Counted from the first letter of the stretch, positions 8,001-17,792 are shown. The stretch: 64,000 nucleotides of DNA from an uncultured Acetatifactor sp. (GCA_910578185.1 CAJTPN010000014.1:25307-89306), one strand, 5' to 3'. Numbers and translations are program-made. Notes: generated by a model from the sequence alone, not told the origin.

Positions 8001-10592
8001 ATGAACATACAAAAATTTACACAAAAATCCATGCAGGCGGTAGAAGGCTGCGAAAAGCTGGCCTATGAGTATGGGAACCAGGAGATCGAACAGGAACATC
8101 TGCTCTACAGTCTGCTTACCGTAGAAGACAGCCTGATTCTGAAGCTGATTGAGAAGATGGAAATCCAGAAGGAGCATTTTGTAAAACGGGCGGAACAGGC
8201 TGTGGCCAGGCGCACCAAGGTGCAGGGCGGTAAGGTTTACGTGGGCGCGGACTTAAACAAGGTTTTGATCAGTGCGGAAGATGAGGCCAAGCAGCTGGGA
8301 GATGAGTATGTTTCCGTAGAACATTTGTTTTTGGCCATGCTTAAGAATCCAAATCGGGAACTGGGGCTGATCTGGAAGGAGTACGGGATTACCAGGGAGC
8401 GTTTCCTGCAGGCCCTTTCCACGGTTCGAGGCAATCAGAGGGTGGTAAGCGACAATCCGGAGGCAACTTATGACACACTGGAAAAGTATGGGCAGGAACT
8501 GGTGGAGAAGGCCAGAAATCAGAAACTGGATCCGGTGATTGGCAGGGACAGCGAAATCAGAAACATTATCCGTATTCTTTCCCGAAAGACCAAAAATAAT
8601 CCTGTGTTGATCGGGGAGCCCGGCGTGGGCAAGACGGCGGTGGTGGAAGGATTGGCACAGCGTATTGTCAGGGGAGACGTCCCACAGGGCTTGAAAGACA
8701 AAAAGATTTTTGCACTGGATATGGGCGCTTTGGTGGCAGGCGCCAAGTACCGTGGGGAATTTGAGGAACGTCTGAAGGCCGTTTTGGAGGATGTAAAGAA
8801 CAGCGACGGGCAGATCATACTGTTTATTGACGAACTGCATACCATTGTGGGCGCAGGTAAGACCGACGGAGCGCTGGATGCGGGCAATATGCTGAAACCC
8901 ATGCTGGCACGGGGGGAATTGCATTGTATCGGCGCCACTACTTTGGATGAATACAGGAAGTATATTGAAAAGGACCCTGCGCTGGAGCGGCGCTTTCAGC
9001 CTGTTATGGTGGAAGAACCCACCGTGGAGGATACTATTTCCATTCTGCGGGGACTGAAAGAGCGATATGAGGTTTACCATGGGGTTAAGATCATGGATAA
9101 CGCGCTTGTCAGTGCGGCAGTTCTGTCCAATCGCTATATATCGGACAGGTTTCTGCCGGATAAGGCAATCGACCTGGTGGATGAGGCGTGCGCGCTGATC
9201 AAGACTGAGCTGGACAGTATGCCTACGGAACTGGATGAGATGCAGCGCAAGATCATGCAGATGGAGATAGAAGAAGCGGCTCTGAAAAAGGAGGATGACC
9301 GACTTAGCCGGGACAGACTGGCAGATCTGCAAAAGGAACTGGCGGAACACAAAGAGCAGTTTGCCTCTGGAAAGGCACAGTGGGATAACGAAAAAGCTTC
9401 CGTGGATAAGCTTTCAAAGCTTCGGGAGGAGATTGATACAGTTAACAGTGAGATACAGATCGCTCAGATGGAGGGGAATCTGGAGAAGGCCGCAGAGTTG
9501 AGTTACGGCAGGCTGCCCGCTCTGAAAAAGCAGTTGGAGCAGGAAGAGCAGGCAGGAGCGGCTGGACTTTCCCTGGTGCGGGAGAAGGTATCGGATGAAG
9601 AAATTGCCAGAATTATATCCAGATGGACGGGAATTCCGGTGACGAAGCTGACGGAGAGTGAGCGCAACAAGACACTGCACCTGGACGAGGAGCTTCACAG
9701 GAGAGTAATCGGTCAGGATGAGGGAGTCACAAAGGTAACGGAAGCAATTATTCGTTCCAAGGCAGGGATCAAGGATCCTACTAAACCTATTGGCTCATTC
9801 CTGTTCCTGGGGCCTACCGGTGTGGGCAAGACGGAGTTGGCAAAATCTCTGGCAGCGGCGCTGTTTGACGATGAAAACAATATGGTGCGCATTGATATGA
9901 GCGAGTACATGGAAAAGTATTCTGTTTCCAGACTGATTGGAGCACCTCCCGGTTATGTAGGGTACGAGGAAGGCGGTCAGCTCACGGAGGCGGTGCGCCG
10001 GAAACCTTACAGTGTGGTGTTGTTCGATGAGATCGAAAAGGCGCATCCCGATGTATTTAATGTGCTGCTGCAGGTACTGGATGACGGAAGGATCACGGAT
10101 TCCCAGGGCAGGACGGTGGACTTTAAAAATACCATATTGATCATGACGTCGAATATCGGTGCAGCTTATCTGTTGGAGGGAATCGGTACCGATGGTCTGA
10201 TTGAACCTGCCGCAGAGGCACAGGTGATGAATGAACTGCGCGGGCATTTCCGCCCCGAATTTCTGAACAGGCTGGATGAGACGATTCTGTTTAAGCCCCT
10301 GACAAAGGAAAATATAGGGGGCATTGTGGATTTGATCATCGGTGATCTGAACAGTCGGCTTTCGGACAGAGATTTGAATCTGGAGCTGAGCGACGAGGCA
10401 AAACAGTTTATTGTGGACAATGCCTATGATCCTGTCTATGGCGCCCGGCCGTTAAAGAGGTATATCCAAAAGTATGTGGAGACCCTGACGGCGAAATTAA
10501 TTTTGGCAGATGGGGTGCGGACGGGGGATACCGTAAGGATCACGGTGGTGGACGGAGCGCTGGCTGCTGTGGTAAAAGACAATTTGCAATAA
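8001..10592 (+). CDS. clpB: ClpB AAA+ disaggregase
   Basis: 863 residues, normal for ClpB. Clp_N repeats at 1-145, first AAA module with Walker A G-E-P-G-V-G-K-T at 205-212 and Walker B L-F-I-D-E-L-H, the coiled-coil middle domain (about 400-520), and a second AAA module with G-P-T-G-V-G-K-T near 600, followed by the D2-small domain. It works with DnaK to pull proteins out of aggregates. The middle domain separates it from ClpA and ClpC. It follows the ZorAB-like pair by 232 bp with a possible own promoter, so a functional tie to that pair is not shown. Confidence 0.93.
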   Translation: MNIQKFTQKSMQAVEGCEKLAYEYGNQEIEQEHLLYSLLTVEDSLILKLIEKMEIQKEHFVKRAEQAVARRTKVQGGKVYVGADLNKVLISAEDEAKQLGDEYVSVEHLFLAMLKNPNRELGLIWKEYGITRERFLQALSTVRGNQRVVSDNPEATYDTLEKYGQELVEKARNQKLDPVIGRDSEIRNIIRILSRKTKNNPVLIGEPGVGKTAVVEGLAQRIVRGDVPQGLKDKKIFALDMGALVAGAKYRGEFEERLKAVLEDVKNSDGQIILFIDELHTIVGAGKTDGALDAGNMLKPMLARGELHCIGATTLDEYRKYIEKDPALERRFQPVMVEEPTVEDTISILRGLKERYEVYHGVKIMDNALVSAAVLSNRYISDRFLPDKAIDLVDEACALIKTELDSMPTELDEMQRKIMQMEIEEAALKKEDDRLSRDRLADLQKELAEHKEQFASGKAQWDNEKASVDKLSKLREEIDTVNSEIQIAQMEGNLEKAAELSYGRLPALKKQLEQEEQAGAAGLSLVREKVSDEEIARIISRWTGIPVTKLTESERNKTLHLDEELHRRVIGQDEGVTKVTEAIIRSKAGIKDPTKPIGSFLFLGPTGVGKTELAKSLAAALFDDENNMVRIDMSEYMEKYSVSRLIGAPPGYVGYEEGGQLTEAVRRKPYSVVLFDEIEKAHPDVFNVLLQVLDDGRITDSQGRTVDFKNTILIMTSNIGAAYLLEGIGTDGLIEPAAEAQVMNELRGHFRPEFLNRLDETILFKPLTKENIGGIVDLIIGDLNSRLSDRDLNLELSDEAKQFIVDNAYDPVYGARPLKRYIQKYVETLTAKLILADGVRTGDTVRITVVDGALAAVVKDNLQ

Positions 10593-10603
10593 GCTTTTAA
10601 GAT

Positions 10604-10646
10604 TCCTGCAGGGGGTTTGTAAATTTTACCTTCTGCAGGATTTTTT
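10604..10646 (+). terminator. Rho-independent terminator of clpB
   Basis: TCCTGCAG (10604-10611) pairs with CTGCAGGA (10633-10640), with extra inner GGT/ACC pairs, followed by six T. Confidence 0.8.
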
Positions 10647-10891
10647 GACGCAGGTTATTTTTTAATATTTCTTAAGAAGTTCCGAAAGAAATTTAAAAGG
10701 CTTGAAAACTCATTGAAAACAGGCTTAAATAAGACATTTTAACCGTATAGCATGGTCTACTTTTTAAGTTTTATTCATTACATCTTAAGAAATATAAAAA
10801 AATTGCTTCATAAATTCCTAAACAGTTCTCTTTATAATAAAATGGATAAATACAGATCAGACGTCATCTGAAAACAGATAAGGAGAATACA
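10647..10891 (+). promoter_or_regulatory. AT-rich leader of the LCP gene with a TATAAT box
   Basis: A gene-free AT-rich stretch. TATAAT at 10833-10838 is a perfect -10 without a clear -35. The palindromic octamer CTTAAGAA occurs at 10671-10678 and 10784-10791 and could be a repeated regulator site. No ORF or stable hairpin is evident. Confidence 0.4.
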
Positions 10892-11950
10892 ATGAATACG
10901 AAACAGAAAATGAAAATTGCATTATGCGTCGTTGAGGTGATTGTGATTGTGGCGATGCTGACGGTTCTATACCTGGTGATGAGCAGCACCAGCGAGGGGC
11001 CTAAGGTACACCCGCTGAATCCCGCAGAGCTTGAGATACATGAGGAAGTAAAACAGCAAAAAGATGAAGGCGGCGCAATGCAGGGGTATATGAATATCGC
11101 GCTTTTCGGCGTGGATGCGGAGACGGACAGTCAGCTTTATCAGGGCAGCCGCAGCGACAGCATTATGATCGCCAGTATCAATCTTGACACGGGAGATATA
11201 AAATTAGTCAGCGTATTCCGGGATACATATTTAAATCTCGGCACGGACAAATATTGGAAATGTAATGCGGCATATAACGACGGCGGAGCGCAGCAGGCCG
11301 TAAAAATGCTCAATATGAATCTGGATATGGACATTACGGATTTTGTGACTGTCGGTTACAAGGGACTGAGAAATGTGATTGACGGAGTGGGAGGCGTATG
11401 GATTGATGTGGACAGCGAAGAGTTGAAGCATATCAATAATTATCAGATTGGCGTCTCCAATGTATTGAAATGTGAGTATACACCGGTGACGGAACCCGGA
11501 TATCAGTTGTTGGACGGTTTGCAGGCAGCTGCTTATTGCCGTATTCGTCAGGTGGGAAATTTTGATTACCAGCGTACCGCCCGCCAGAGGGAAGTGATTA
11601 AAGCGATTGAGGAACAGGCGAAAACATTGGATCTTGCCACATTGACCAAGGTGTTTAATGACAGTATCGGTGATATTTATACCAGTCTTGACGCAAAGGA
11701 TATTTTAAATCTGATTGGAAATATTGCAAATTACAGAATTGTGGACGAAGGCGGCTTCCCCAGAGAGGATATGCGTACCTCCAGAAATATGGGAGCAAAG
11801 GGAGATTGTGTAATCCCTCTTGACCTGGAGTCCAATGTGGTTTGGCTGCATCAGTTCCTGTTTGACGATGAGGATTATACGGTGACCGACAGTGTAAAGG
11901 AATACGGAGAGAAAATAAAAGAGGAAGCTGCGCCGTATCTTGCGCCGTAA
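10892..11950 (+). CDS. LytR-CpsA-Psr (LCP) family protein
   Basis: 352 residues: a short cytoplasmic start, one membrane anchor (about 8-29) and an extracellular LCP domain. Family landmarks are visible: S-R-S-D-S-I-M-I-A-S-I-N, V-S-V-F-R-D-T-Y, the conserved Y-C-R-I-R and F-D-Y-Q-R-T-A-R-Q-R. LCP enzymes transfer undecaprenyl-linked polymers such as wall teichoic acid or capsule to peptidoglycan. It is a single-gene unit with its own leader and terminator. The exact glycopolymer cannot be read from the sequence. Confidence 0.88.
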   Translation: MNTKQKMKIALCVVEVIVIVAMLTVLYLVMSSTSEGPKVHPLNPAELEIHEEVKQQKDEGGAMQGYMNIALFGVDAETDSQLYQGSRSDSIMIASINLDTGDIKLVSVFRDTYLNLGTDKYWKCNAAYNDGGAQQAVKMLNMNLDMDITDFVTVGYKGLRNVIDGVGGVWIDVDSEELKHINNYQIGVSNVLKCEYTPVTEPGYQLLDGLQAAAYCRIRQVGNFDYQRTARQREVIKAIEEQAKTLDLATLTKVFNDSIGDIYTSLDAKDILNLIGNIANYRIVDEGGFPREDMRTSRNMGAKGDCVIPLDLESNVVWLHQFLFDDEDYTVTDSVKEYGEKIKEEAAPYLAP

Positions 11951-11985
11951 AGTTTATTCCTGTTGGCAATGGTGGAAAATGATAA

Positions 11986-12012
11986 GGGAGGATCTTTGGA
12001 TCCTCCTTTTTT
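11986..12012 (+). terminator. Rho-independent terminator of the LCP gene
   Basis: GGAGGATC (11987-11994) pairs with GATCCTCC (11999-12006), four-base loop, then T6. Confidence 0.9.
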
Positions 12013-12181
12013 ACGATCTTTTTTTGAGGAGGGTATTCTTGTGAAAAGAATTTTGTTTTTGGCTTGTGTATGTCTTAATTGTCTGGTAAGATAAGAACAG
12101 AATAGGTAATGAAAATACCTTTTTGTGATAGTACACAGAGGAGATAAACAATCAGAAATAAGGACAGGTAGGTTAAAAGAA

Positions 12182-12355
12182 ATGTTGCCAAAAGATCCGG
12201 AGATACTTTTTGGTTTTATCAATATGAAACTGCGGGATTTTTATCATAGTCTTGAGGAACTCTGCGAGGATTTGAACGTGGAGAGACAGGATATTATGGA
12301 CAGGCTTGGGGAAGCCGGATATCATTACAACAAGGAGAAAAACCGGTTTGAGTGA
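12182..12355 (+). CDS. DUF4250 domain protein
   Basis: 57 residues with the DUF4250 pattern: L-P-K-D-P-E-I-L near the start, N-M-K-L-R-D, L-E-E-L-C-E-D-L-N and a final G-Y-H-Y-N. The family is small, common in gut Clostridia and of unknown function; it resembles a short helix-turn-helix-like fold. The ATG at 12182 gives the standard family start; AGGTAGG at 12166-12172 is the likely ribosome binding site. The next gene begins within its last codons, so the two are translationally coupled. Confidence 0.75.
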   Translation: MLPKDPEILFGFINMKLRDFYHSLEELCEDLNVERQDIMDRLGEAGYHYNKEKNRFE

Positions 12356-13607
12356 CAGAGTGGTAAACAGAAAGGGACTTCGCTGTCGTATTTGCACCGG
12401 CTGCGGTTTATGTCCAGGGATTGTACCCGTAGGCGCCGGGAACGGAGAAGATGGGATCGGAGGACTTTATATACTCGACAGGGATGCGCTTCTGGGTGAA
12501 AAACGCCCCTTTCCTGAGGGCGGGGGGCGGCTGGCTGTGGTGGATCTGGGAACCACTACCATCGCCATGTTGTTATATGACAGGGATGGAAGCGTGACGG
12601 ACAGGTATGTGGCTGTCAATCCGCAGACGCGGTATGGGGCCGATGTGCTTTCCAGGATCAGAGCGGCTCAAAATGTGGAGTGTGCCAAAGAGATGCGGCG
12701 CCAGGTGGATGATGTCCTTGCGCATGGTTTTAGACGTTTTCAGAAGCATCTTGCAGAGGGGGAACGACTGCAGGCCGTATTGGCTGCAAATACGGTTATG
12801 ACCTATCTGCTGATGGGGTGGGATGCGAACGAACTGGGATGTGCGCCTTTTAATGCTTCCAACCTGGGGCCTGGGGAGTTTTTTCTGGAAGATACGCAAG
12901 TTTTTGTAATGCCCGGTATGTCGGCTTTTGTGGGGGGAGATATCGTGGCGGGGGTTTACGCCTGTGGTATGTCGGAACAGGAGGAACTTACATTGCTTGT
13001 GGATCTTGGGACAAACGGAGAGCTGGTGCTGGGAAACGCCAGGAAGAGAATTGCATGCGCCACTGCGGCGGGTCCTGCTTTTGAGGGCGGAGTAAACAAA
13101 GGGATCTGGGGGGCGGATATGGTCAGCTTTTTGGCGTCGCTGCGCCGGGAAGGAATTTTGGACGAAACGGGATTATTGGAGCCGGATTTCTTTGAGAAGG
13201 GGGTACGGGTCGGCAATGTGCTTGTGACCCAGGAGGCTGTCCGCAGTATACAGCTTGCAAAAGGCGCCCTTGCGGCCGGAATCAGGATTCTTCTCAAACG
13301 ATATGACATTAGTGCGGAACAGGTGGACCGGGTGGTGCTGGCTGGGGGGTTCGGTTATTATTTAAATCCGGAGGATGCGGCAGAAATCGGGCTTTTGCCA
13401 CAGGCTATGACAAAGAAAGCCATTACAGGCGGAAATACGGCTCTGTCAGGCGCGCTGCTGGCGGGAAGGGCGTTGTTGGCCGGGGAGAAGGGAGAAATGA
13501 CTCAAAAACTGCAGGGAATCACAGAGGGAACGGAGGTTATAAATCTGGCGCTGGAGCCGGATTTTCAGGAACATTATTTAGATTCTATGGAATTAAATAA
13601 AAATTAA
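12348..13607 (+). CDS. RACo-like ASKHA domain protein with a short N-terminal cysteine cluster
   Basis: About 419 residues. From about 60 onward it matches the C-terminal ASKHA domain of corrinoid-activating proteins (RACo, DUF4445): V-D-L-G-T-T-T-I-A near 66, V-D-L-G-T-N-G-E-L, A-T-A-A-G-P-A-F-E-G-G and A-G-G-F-G-Y-Y-L-N. RACo uses ATP to reduce the cobalt of corrinoid proteins. The usual 2Fe-2S ferredoxin domain is missing; instead C-x2-C-x2-C-x2-C-P occurs at about residues 13-23, which could hold a 4Fe-4S cluster. Start is uncertain: TTG at 12348 has AAGGAG 10 bases upstream; TTG 12306 and GTG 12360 are alternatives. No corrinoid protein or methyltransferase is nearby. Confidence 0.7.
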   Translation: MSDRVVNRKGLRCRICTGCGLCPGIVPVGAGNGEDGIGGLYILDRDALLGEKRPFPEGGGRLAVVDLGTTTIAMLLYDRDGSVTDRYVAVNPQTRYGADVLSRIRAAQNVECAKEMRRQVDDVLAHGFRRFQKHLAEGERLQAVLAANTVMTYLLMGWDANELGCAPFNASNLGPGEFFLEDTQVFVMPGMSAFVGGDIVAGVYACGMSEQEELTLLVDLGTNGELVLGNARKRIACATAAGPAFEGGVNKGIWGADMVSFLASLRREGILDETGLLEPDFFEKGVRVGNVLVTQEAVRSIQLAKGALAAGIRILLKRYDISAEQVDRVVLAGGFGYYLNPEDAAEIGLLPQAMTKKAITGGNTALSGALLAGRALLAGEKGEMTQKLQGITEGTEVINLALEPDFQEHYLDSMELNKN

Positions 13608-13625
13608 TAATATTGTCATTTTCTA

Positions 13626-13654
13626 TTGGTAAAAAAAGAAAAATGGTGTATAAT
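13626..13654 (+). promoter_or_regulatory. Sigma-A promoter of the chemoreceptor gene
   Basis: TTGGTA (13626-13631), 17-base spacer, TATAAT (13649-13654), about 50 bases before the start codon. Confidence 0.65.
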
Positions 13655-13703
13655 TTGTATAGGTTGCAGTATTAGAAAATGCGATGGCGGAGGGAGATTA
13701 ATT

Positions 13704-15767
13704 ATGGGTAACAAAGCGAAGGGACATTTGATCTTCAGTATACGAAATAAGATTATCCTGTGTTTTTTTGTTCCGATTGTATTTATGGTTGTGATCGGTG
13801 TATCCGCATATCAGAAGTCGGCTGAAGGACTTAACGATAAGTTTGCGGCATCGACGATTCAGACGATTAAAATGGCATCTGAATATGTGGACATGGCATG
13901 TTCTTTTATTGAGACCGAGGGGGTTAAGTATGCGTTTGACGGGGATCTTGCCAGGTATTATATCGGCCTGCTGCAGGACAGCAGCATGGACAGGGCTACG
14001 CTGGTCAACAGTACAAGGTCTTCCATGAATACTACGCAGACATCGAACAAGTTTGTCAGTAATATACATATTATAACCAAACCGGGAATCAATATGATTT
14101 CAACCTATGGCAATTCGGCTTCTCTGGACGGTATATTGCAGAATCATCTTTCGGAGGTGCTTTCCGGAGACGGGAAGCTTGCGGATTGGATTGATTCCCA
14201 CACTGCCTTGGACGAAGCGCTGACGATGGGGCAGAATAATTATATTATTGCATATCAGCTTCTGTCCCAGACCAGGAGCGCATGCGTTATCGTGGACATC
14301 AAGCCGGAGACCATTATGGAATTTATTGATGGGCTTGACTTGGGAGATGGCAGCATTATTGGATTTGTCACAATAAACGGTCGGGAAATTATCAGCGAAA
14401 AGCTTGGAGAAGGCAAGGAGAGCATTCTTCAGGAGGGAAGTACGGTTTTCTTTGGTCAGCCCTTTTTCCCCAGTGAGGAGACAGAGGCGCTGGACGGCGT
14501 AGAGAAGGTGGATTTCCAGGGCGAGGAATATCAGTTTGTGTACAGCAAGAGTTCCAAAACCGGCGCCATTATCTGTGCGCTGGTTCCAATGGAATTGATT
14601 ACGGCACAGGCGGAAGAGATTAAGTTAATGACTGTAGGCCTGGTGGTTCTTGCCAGCATTATTGTGGTTGTGGTGGGACTTCTGATTGTGTTCAGTATCC
14701 AGAATAACATGAAGAGAATATCCAGGAAATTCGGCGAGGTAGCCAAAGGTGATCTGACCGTGCAGGTGTCCGCAAAGGGAAGGGACGAATTCAGAGGACT
14801 GGCGGCTTCGGCCAACAATATGATCGTAAATACCAAGAGTCTGGTACATAAGGTTACGGGCGCAACGGGGCAGTTGGAACAGTCTTCCCGGGAAGTAGAG
14901 GAAGTATCCGGTATTATCAGCAATTATTCGGAGGATATCACTCAGGCTATCGACGAGATTAACGAGGGCATGAGCAGACAGTCCGAACATGCCCAGGAAT
15001 GTGTGACAAAGACAGACATTCTCTCAAGCGAAATCCAGGAAGTCAGCCGGGTGGTGGAAGAAGTTGAAAAGCTGGTGGACGAAACGGAAGAAATGATTAA
15101 TCACGGCATGGAAATCGTACATTTGTTGGGAGACAGGGCAAGGGAAACCACATCCATTACCAGAAAGGTGGGCGATAGCATAGACTCTCTGCGTGAGGAG
15201 TCGGCTATCATAGATACCTTTGTAGGTACGATTACCGAGATTTCCGAGCAGACCAATCTGTTGTCGCTGAATGCTTCCATTGAGGCGGCAAGAGCAGGCG
15301 ACGCAGGGAGAGGGTTTGCCGTTGTGGCGGAGGAAATCCGCAAGCTTGCTGACGATTCCGCCAAGGCTGCAGGGGAAATTCGGACCAATGTGGAACATAT
15401 TACCGCGCAGACTTTAAACAGTGTGGAGAGCGCGAAAAATGCGCAGAATATGGTTGCCGCTCAGACAGAGGCAGTGGAACAGGTGGTAAATGTATTCCTG
15501 AGAATGCAGAAGCAGATGGGAATGCTGATCGAAGGATTGAAGGCTATTGTAGACAGTACGGAAAAAGCGGATCACGAGCGGAAGTTTACAGTGGATGCAG
15601 TGAAGAATATATCCGATATTATTGAGGAGACCGCCAACAGCGCGGAGGTGGTAAGGGATGTGGCCAATAAGCTGTTGGAAAGCGTTCAGAATTTGAACGA
15701 GACGGCGGACTCTCTGGGAGAAAACATGGAAGAACTGAAAACGGAAATCTCTGTGTTTAAGATTTAA
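13704..15767 (+). CDS. Methyl-accepting chemotaxis protein
   Basis: 687 residues. Membrane helix at about 13-35, an extracellular sensor of about 270 residues (dCache-like by size and layout), second helix at about 307-331, HAMP domain, then a long helical signalling domain with the conserved hairpin tip E-I-S-E-Q-T-N-L-L-S-L-N-A-S-I-E-A-A-R near 511. It senses an extracellular ligand and controls CheA, fitting a motile cell and the flagellin gene at 34-39 kb. The start at 13704 has GGAGGGAG upstream; the in-frame extension to 13626 overlaps the promoter. No che genes lie nearby. The ligand cannot be predicted. Confidence 0.92.
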   Translation: MGNKAKGHLIFSIRNKIILCFFVPIVFMVVIGVSAYQKSAEGLNDKFAASTIQTIKMASEYVDMACSFIETEGVKYAFDGDLARYYIGLLQDSSMDRATLVNSTRSSMNTTQTSNKFVSNIHIITKPGINMISTYGNSASLDGILQNHLSEVLSGDGKLADWIDSHTALDEALTMGQNNYIIAYQLLSQTRSACVIVDIKPETIMEFIDGLDLGDGSIIGFVTINGREIISEKLGEGKESILQEGSTVFFGQPFFPSEETEALDGVEKVDFQGEEYQFVYSKSSKTGAIICALVPMELITAQAEEIKLMTVGLVVLASIIVVVVGLLIVFSIQNNMKRISRKFGEVAKGDLTVQVSAKGRDEFRGLAASANNMIVNTKSLVHKVTGATGQLEQSSREVEEVSGIISNYSEDITQAIDEINEGMSRQSEHAQECVTKTDILSSEIQEVSRVVEEVEKLVDETEEMINHGMEIVHLLGDRARETTSITRKVGDSIDSLREESAIIDTFVGTITEISEQTNLLSLNASIEAARAGDAGRGFAVVAEEIRKLADDSAKAAGEIRTNVEHITAQTLNSVESAKNAQNMVAAQTEAVEQVVNVFLRMQKQMGMLIEGLKAIVDSTEKADHERKFTVDAVKNISDIIEETANSAEVVRDVANKLLESVQNLNETADSLGENMEELKTEISVFKI

Positions 15768-15794
15768 GTTCTATATACATGAAGCTGTAATAAT

Positions 15795-15834
15795 GGCGCC
15801 GGACAGTGGCTTTCCACCGCCCGGCGCCGTTTAT
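15795..15834 (+). terminator. Hairpin after the chemoreceptor gene
   Basis: GGCGCCGG (15795-15802) pairs with CCGGCGCC (15821-15828), with further inner GTGG/CCAC pairs. The T-run is short, so termination may be partial. Confidence 0.6.
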
Positions 15835-15916
15835 GAAATTTTAACGTCTTTGTTATGACGGAAAAATCAAAGCGTTGAAAAGAAAAATGTGTTGAGAAGA
15901 TTGGACGGGTGAAGAT

Positions 15917-17635
15917 ATGAAACAGCTGGTTTTGCGATATTTGAAACCATATTATGGGCGGATGGGAGTGGGCTTCCTGATTAAATTTCTGGGTACAATT
16001 ATGGATCTGTGTATTCCGTATATTTTGGCGTACATTATAGATACCGTCATTCCGGCTAAAAACCGCACCGCAGTCATGACTTGGGGGCTTTTGATGATAG
16101 GCTGTTCTCTTTTGGCAGTGACTTTTAATATTGTTGCCAATCGAATGGCGTCAAAAGTTGCCGGTGATGCAACGGAAGAAATACGGCATGATTTGTTTTA
16201 TCGAATTTTGCATCTTTCCAATGGGCAGACAGATTCCTTTACAAAGCCCTCCCTGATTTCCAGGATGACATCGGATACCTATAACGTGCATCAGATGCTT
16301 GGACGGATACAGAGGCTGGGGGTGCGAGCGCCCATCCTGTTGATTGGAGGAGTTTTTGTTACCTTTACGCTGGATCCTTACATGGCGTGTGTGCTCTTGG
16401 CAACTTTGCCATTGTTGGGATTTATCACAATATCGGTTTCGAAGCGCAGTATTCCAATGTATGGCGAACTACAGGAAGCCAATGACCGCTTTGTGCGGAT
16501 GGTGCGGGAAGATATTGCGGGAATCCGTGTGATTAAGGCATTATCAAAGACGGATTTCGAGACGGATAAGTTCCAGACGATCAACAAAGAAGTGGTGGAG
16601 CGGGAACGGAAGAACGGTATGGTTATGGCGGTAATCAATCCCTCCATGAATATATTGCTGAATTTGGGGCTGGTGGGCGTCATTATTGTAGGGGCATACC
16701 GGGTGAACGCGGGAACTTCCGAGGTGGGTAAGATTTTGGCATTCACAACATATTTTACAATCATACTAAATGCGATGCTGTCTATTTCCAAGATGTTTAC
16801 CGTGTTGTCCAAAGCCATTGCGTCTGGCGACCGAATCTGGCAGGTTCTGGAATGCGGGGAAGATATGCAGGTGATTGAAGAAGATTGCGCAGACATGGGG
16901 GCAGATATGGAGGAAATCTGCTTTGACCATGTGACCTTCTCTTATCTCAAAGGCGGAGAGCCGGTAATTAAAGATCTGGACTTTCATATTAAGAAGGGGG
17001 AAACACTTGGCATAATCGGGGAGATCGGTTCCGGGAAATCCACCATTGTCAATCTGCTGATGCGTATGTATGATGTGGATCAGGGATGTGTCCGCATAGC
17101 AGGAAGAGATGTGCGAAGCTATCAGCCGGATGCATTGAAGGCAAAATTTGGTGTAGTATTTCAAAACGACACTATATTTGAGGATTCCATAGCTGGAAAT
17201 GTAACCTTGGGCAGAGAGATGAGCGAAGAGCAGATTCAGGAGGCTCTGTTATATGCCAGGGCCAGCGAGTTTGTGGAGAATAGAGCGGGCAAGGAAGCGG
17301 AGGCGCTGAATATAAAGGGGGCGAACTTGAGCGGTGGCCAAAAACAGCGGGTTTTGATCGCCCGCGCCATGGCTTCAAGGCCGGAAATATTGATTCTGGA
17401 CGATTCTTCCAGTGCCCTGGATTATCGTACAGACGCACAGCTGCGAAAGGGAATCAAAGAACATTTTCCCGACACCACGTTGGTGATTATCGCACAGAGA
17501 GTTAGCTCTATACGTAATGCGGATCATATCCTGGTGTTGGAGGACGGTATTCCCATAGGCTACGGCACCCATGAGGAGCTGATGGAAAGCTGCAGCGTAT
17601 ACAGCGAGATCAGCAAGACCCAGACCGGGCAGTAA
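15917..17635 (+). CDS. ABC exporter half-transporter, subunit A
   Basis: 572 residues: six-helix exporter membrane domain (1-300) and nucleotide-binding domain (about 330-572). Walker A G-E-I-G-S-G-K-S-T near 369-376, signature L-S-G-G-Q-K-Q-R canonical, but Walker B ends I-L-D-D, with Asp where the catalytic Glu should be. This is the pattern of the degenerate half of heterodimeric exporters such as TM287/288. Its partner is the next gene. Substrate unknown; multidrug, lipid or peptide export is possible. AAGATATG spacing gives a weak ribosome site. Confidence 0.88.
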   Translation: MKQLVLRYLKPYYGRMGVGFLIKFLGTIMDLCIPYILAYIIDTVIPAKNRTAVMTWGLLMIGCSLLAVTFNIVANRMASKVAGDATEEIRHDLFYRILHLSNGQTDSFTKPSLISRMTSDTYNVHQMLGRIQRLGVRAPILLIGGVFVTFTLDPYMACVLLATLPLLGFITISVSKRSIPMYGELQEANDRFVRMVREDIAGIRVIKALSKTDFETDKFQTINKEVVERERKNGMVMAVINPSMNILLNLGLVGVIIVGAYRVNAGTSEVGKILAFTTYFTIILNAMLSISKMFTVLSKAIASGDRIWQVLECGEDMQVIEEDCADMGADMEEICFDHVTFSYLKGGEPVIKDLDFHIKKGETLGIIGEIGSGKSTIVNLLMRMYDVDQGCVRIAGRDVRSYQPDALKAKFGVVFQNDTIFEDSIAGNVTLGREMSEEQIQEALLYARASEFVENRAGKEAEALNIKGANLSGGQKQRVLIARAMASRPEILILDDSSSALDYRTDAQLRKGIKEHFPDTTLVIIAQRVSSIRNADHILVLEDGIPIGYGTHEELMESCSVYSEISKTQTGQ

Positions 17636-17649
17636 TAAGATATTGTCTG

Positions 17650-17776
17650 GGAGTGGAGAGACGGAACTAATAAAAACAGTCTCGGAGCGAGACGCCTGGA
17701 AGGAGAGCTCAGCCGCGAAAGCGGGTGAGAGATCCTTCCCAGTAAGGGGCGAGGAGTGGAGAGACGGAACTAATAA
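17650..17776 (+). repeat. 24-bp direct repeat pair flanking a structured leader between the two ABC genes
   Basis: The same 24 bases occur at 17650-17673 and 17753-17776, 103 bp apart. Because 103 is not a multiple of three, the copies fall in different frames of the spanning ORF, so the identity is at nucleotide level. Between them are two hairpins: GTCTCG/CGAGAC at about 17679-17693, and CCGC-gaaa-GCGG at about 17713-17724. Confidence 0.6.
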
Positions 17777-17792
17777 TAGAAAGAAGAGCGCC

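Noticed and set aside
5576..10592. Complete Zorya defence system
   Set aside because: Only ZorA/ZorB-like proteins are seen; no ZorC, ZorD or ZorE. ClpB is a regular housekeeping disaggregase.
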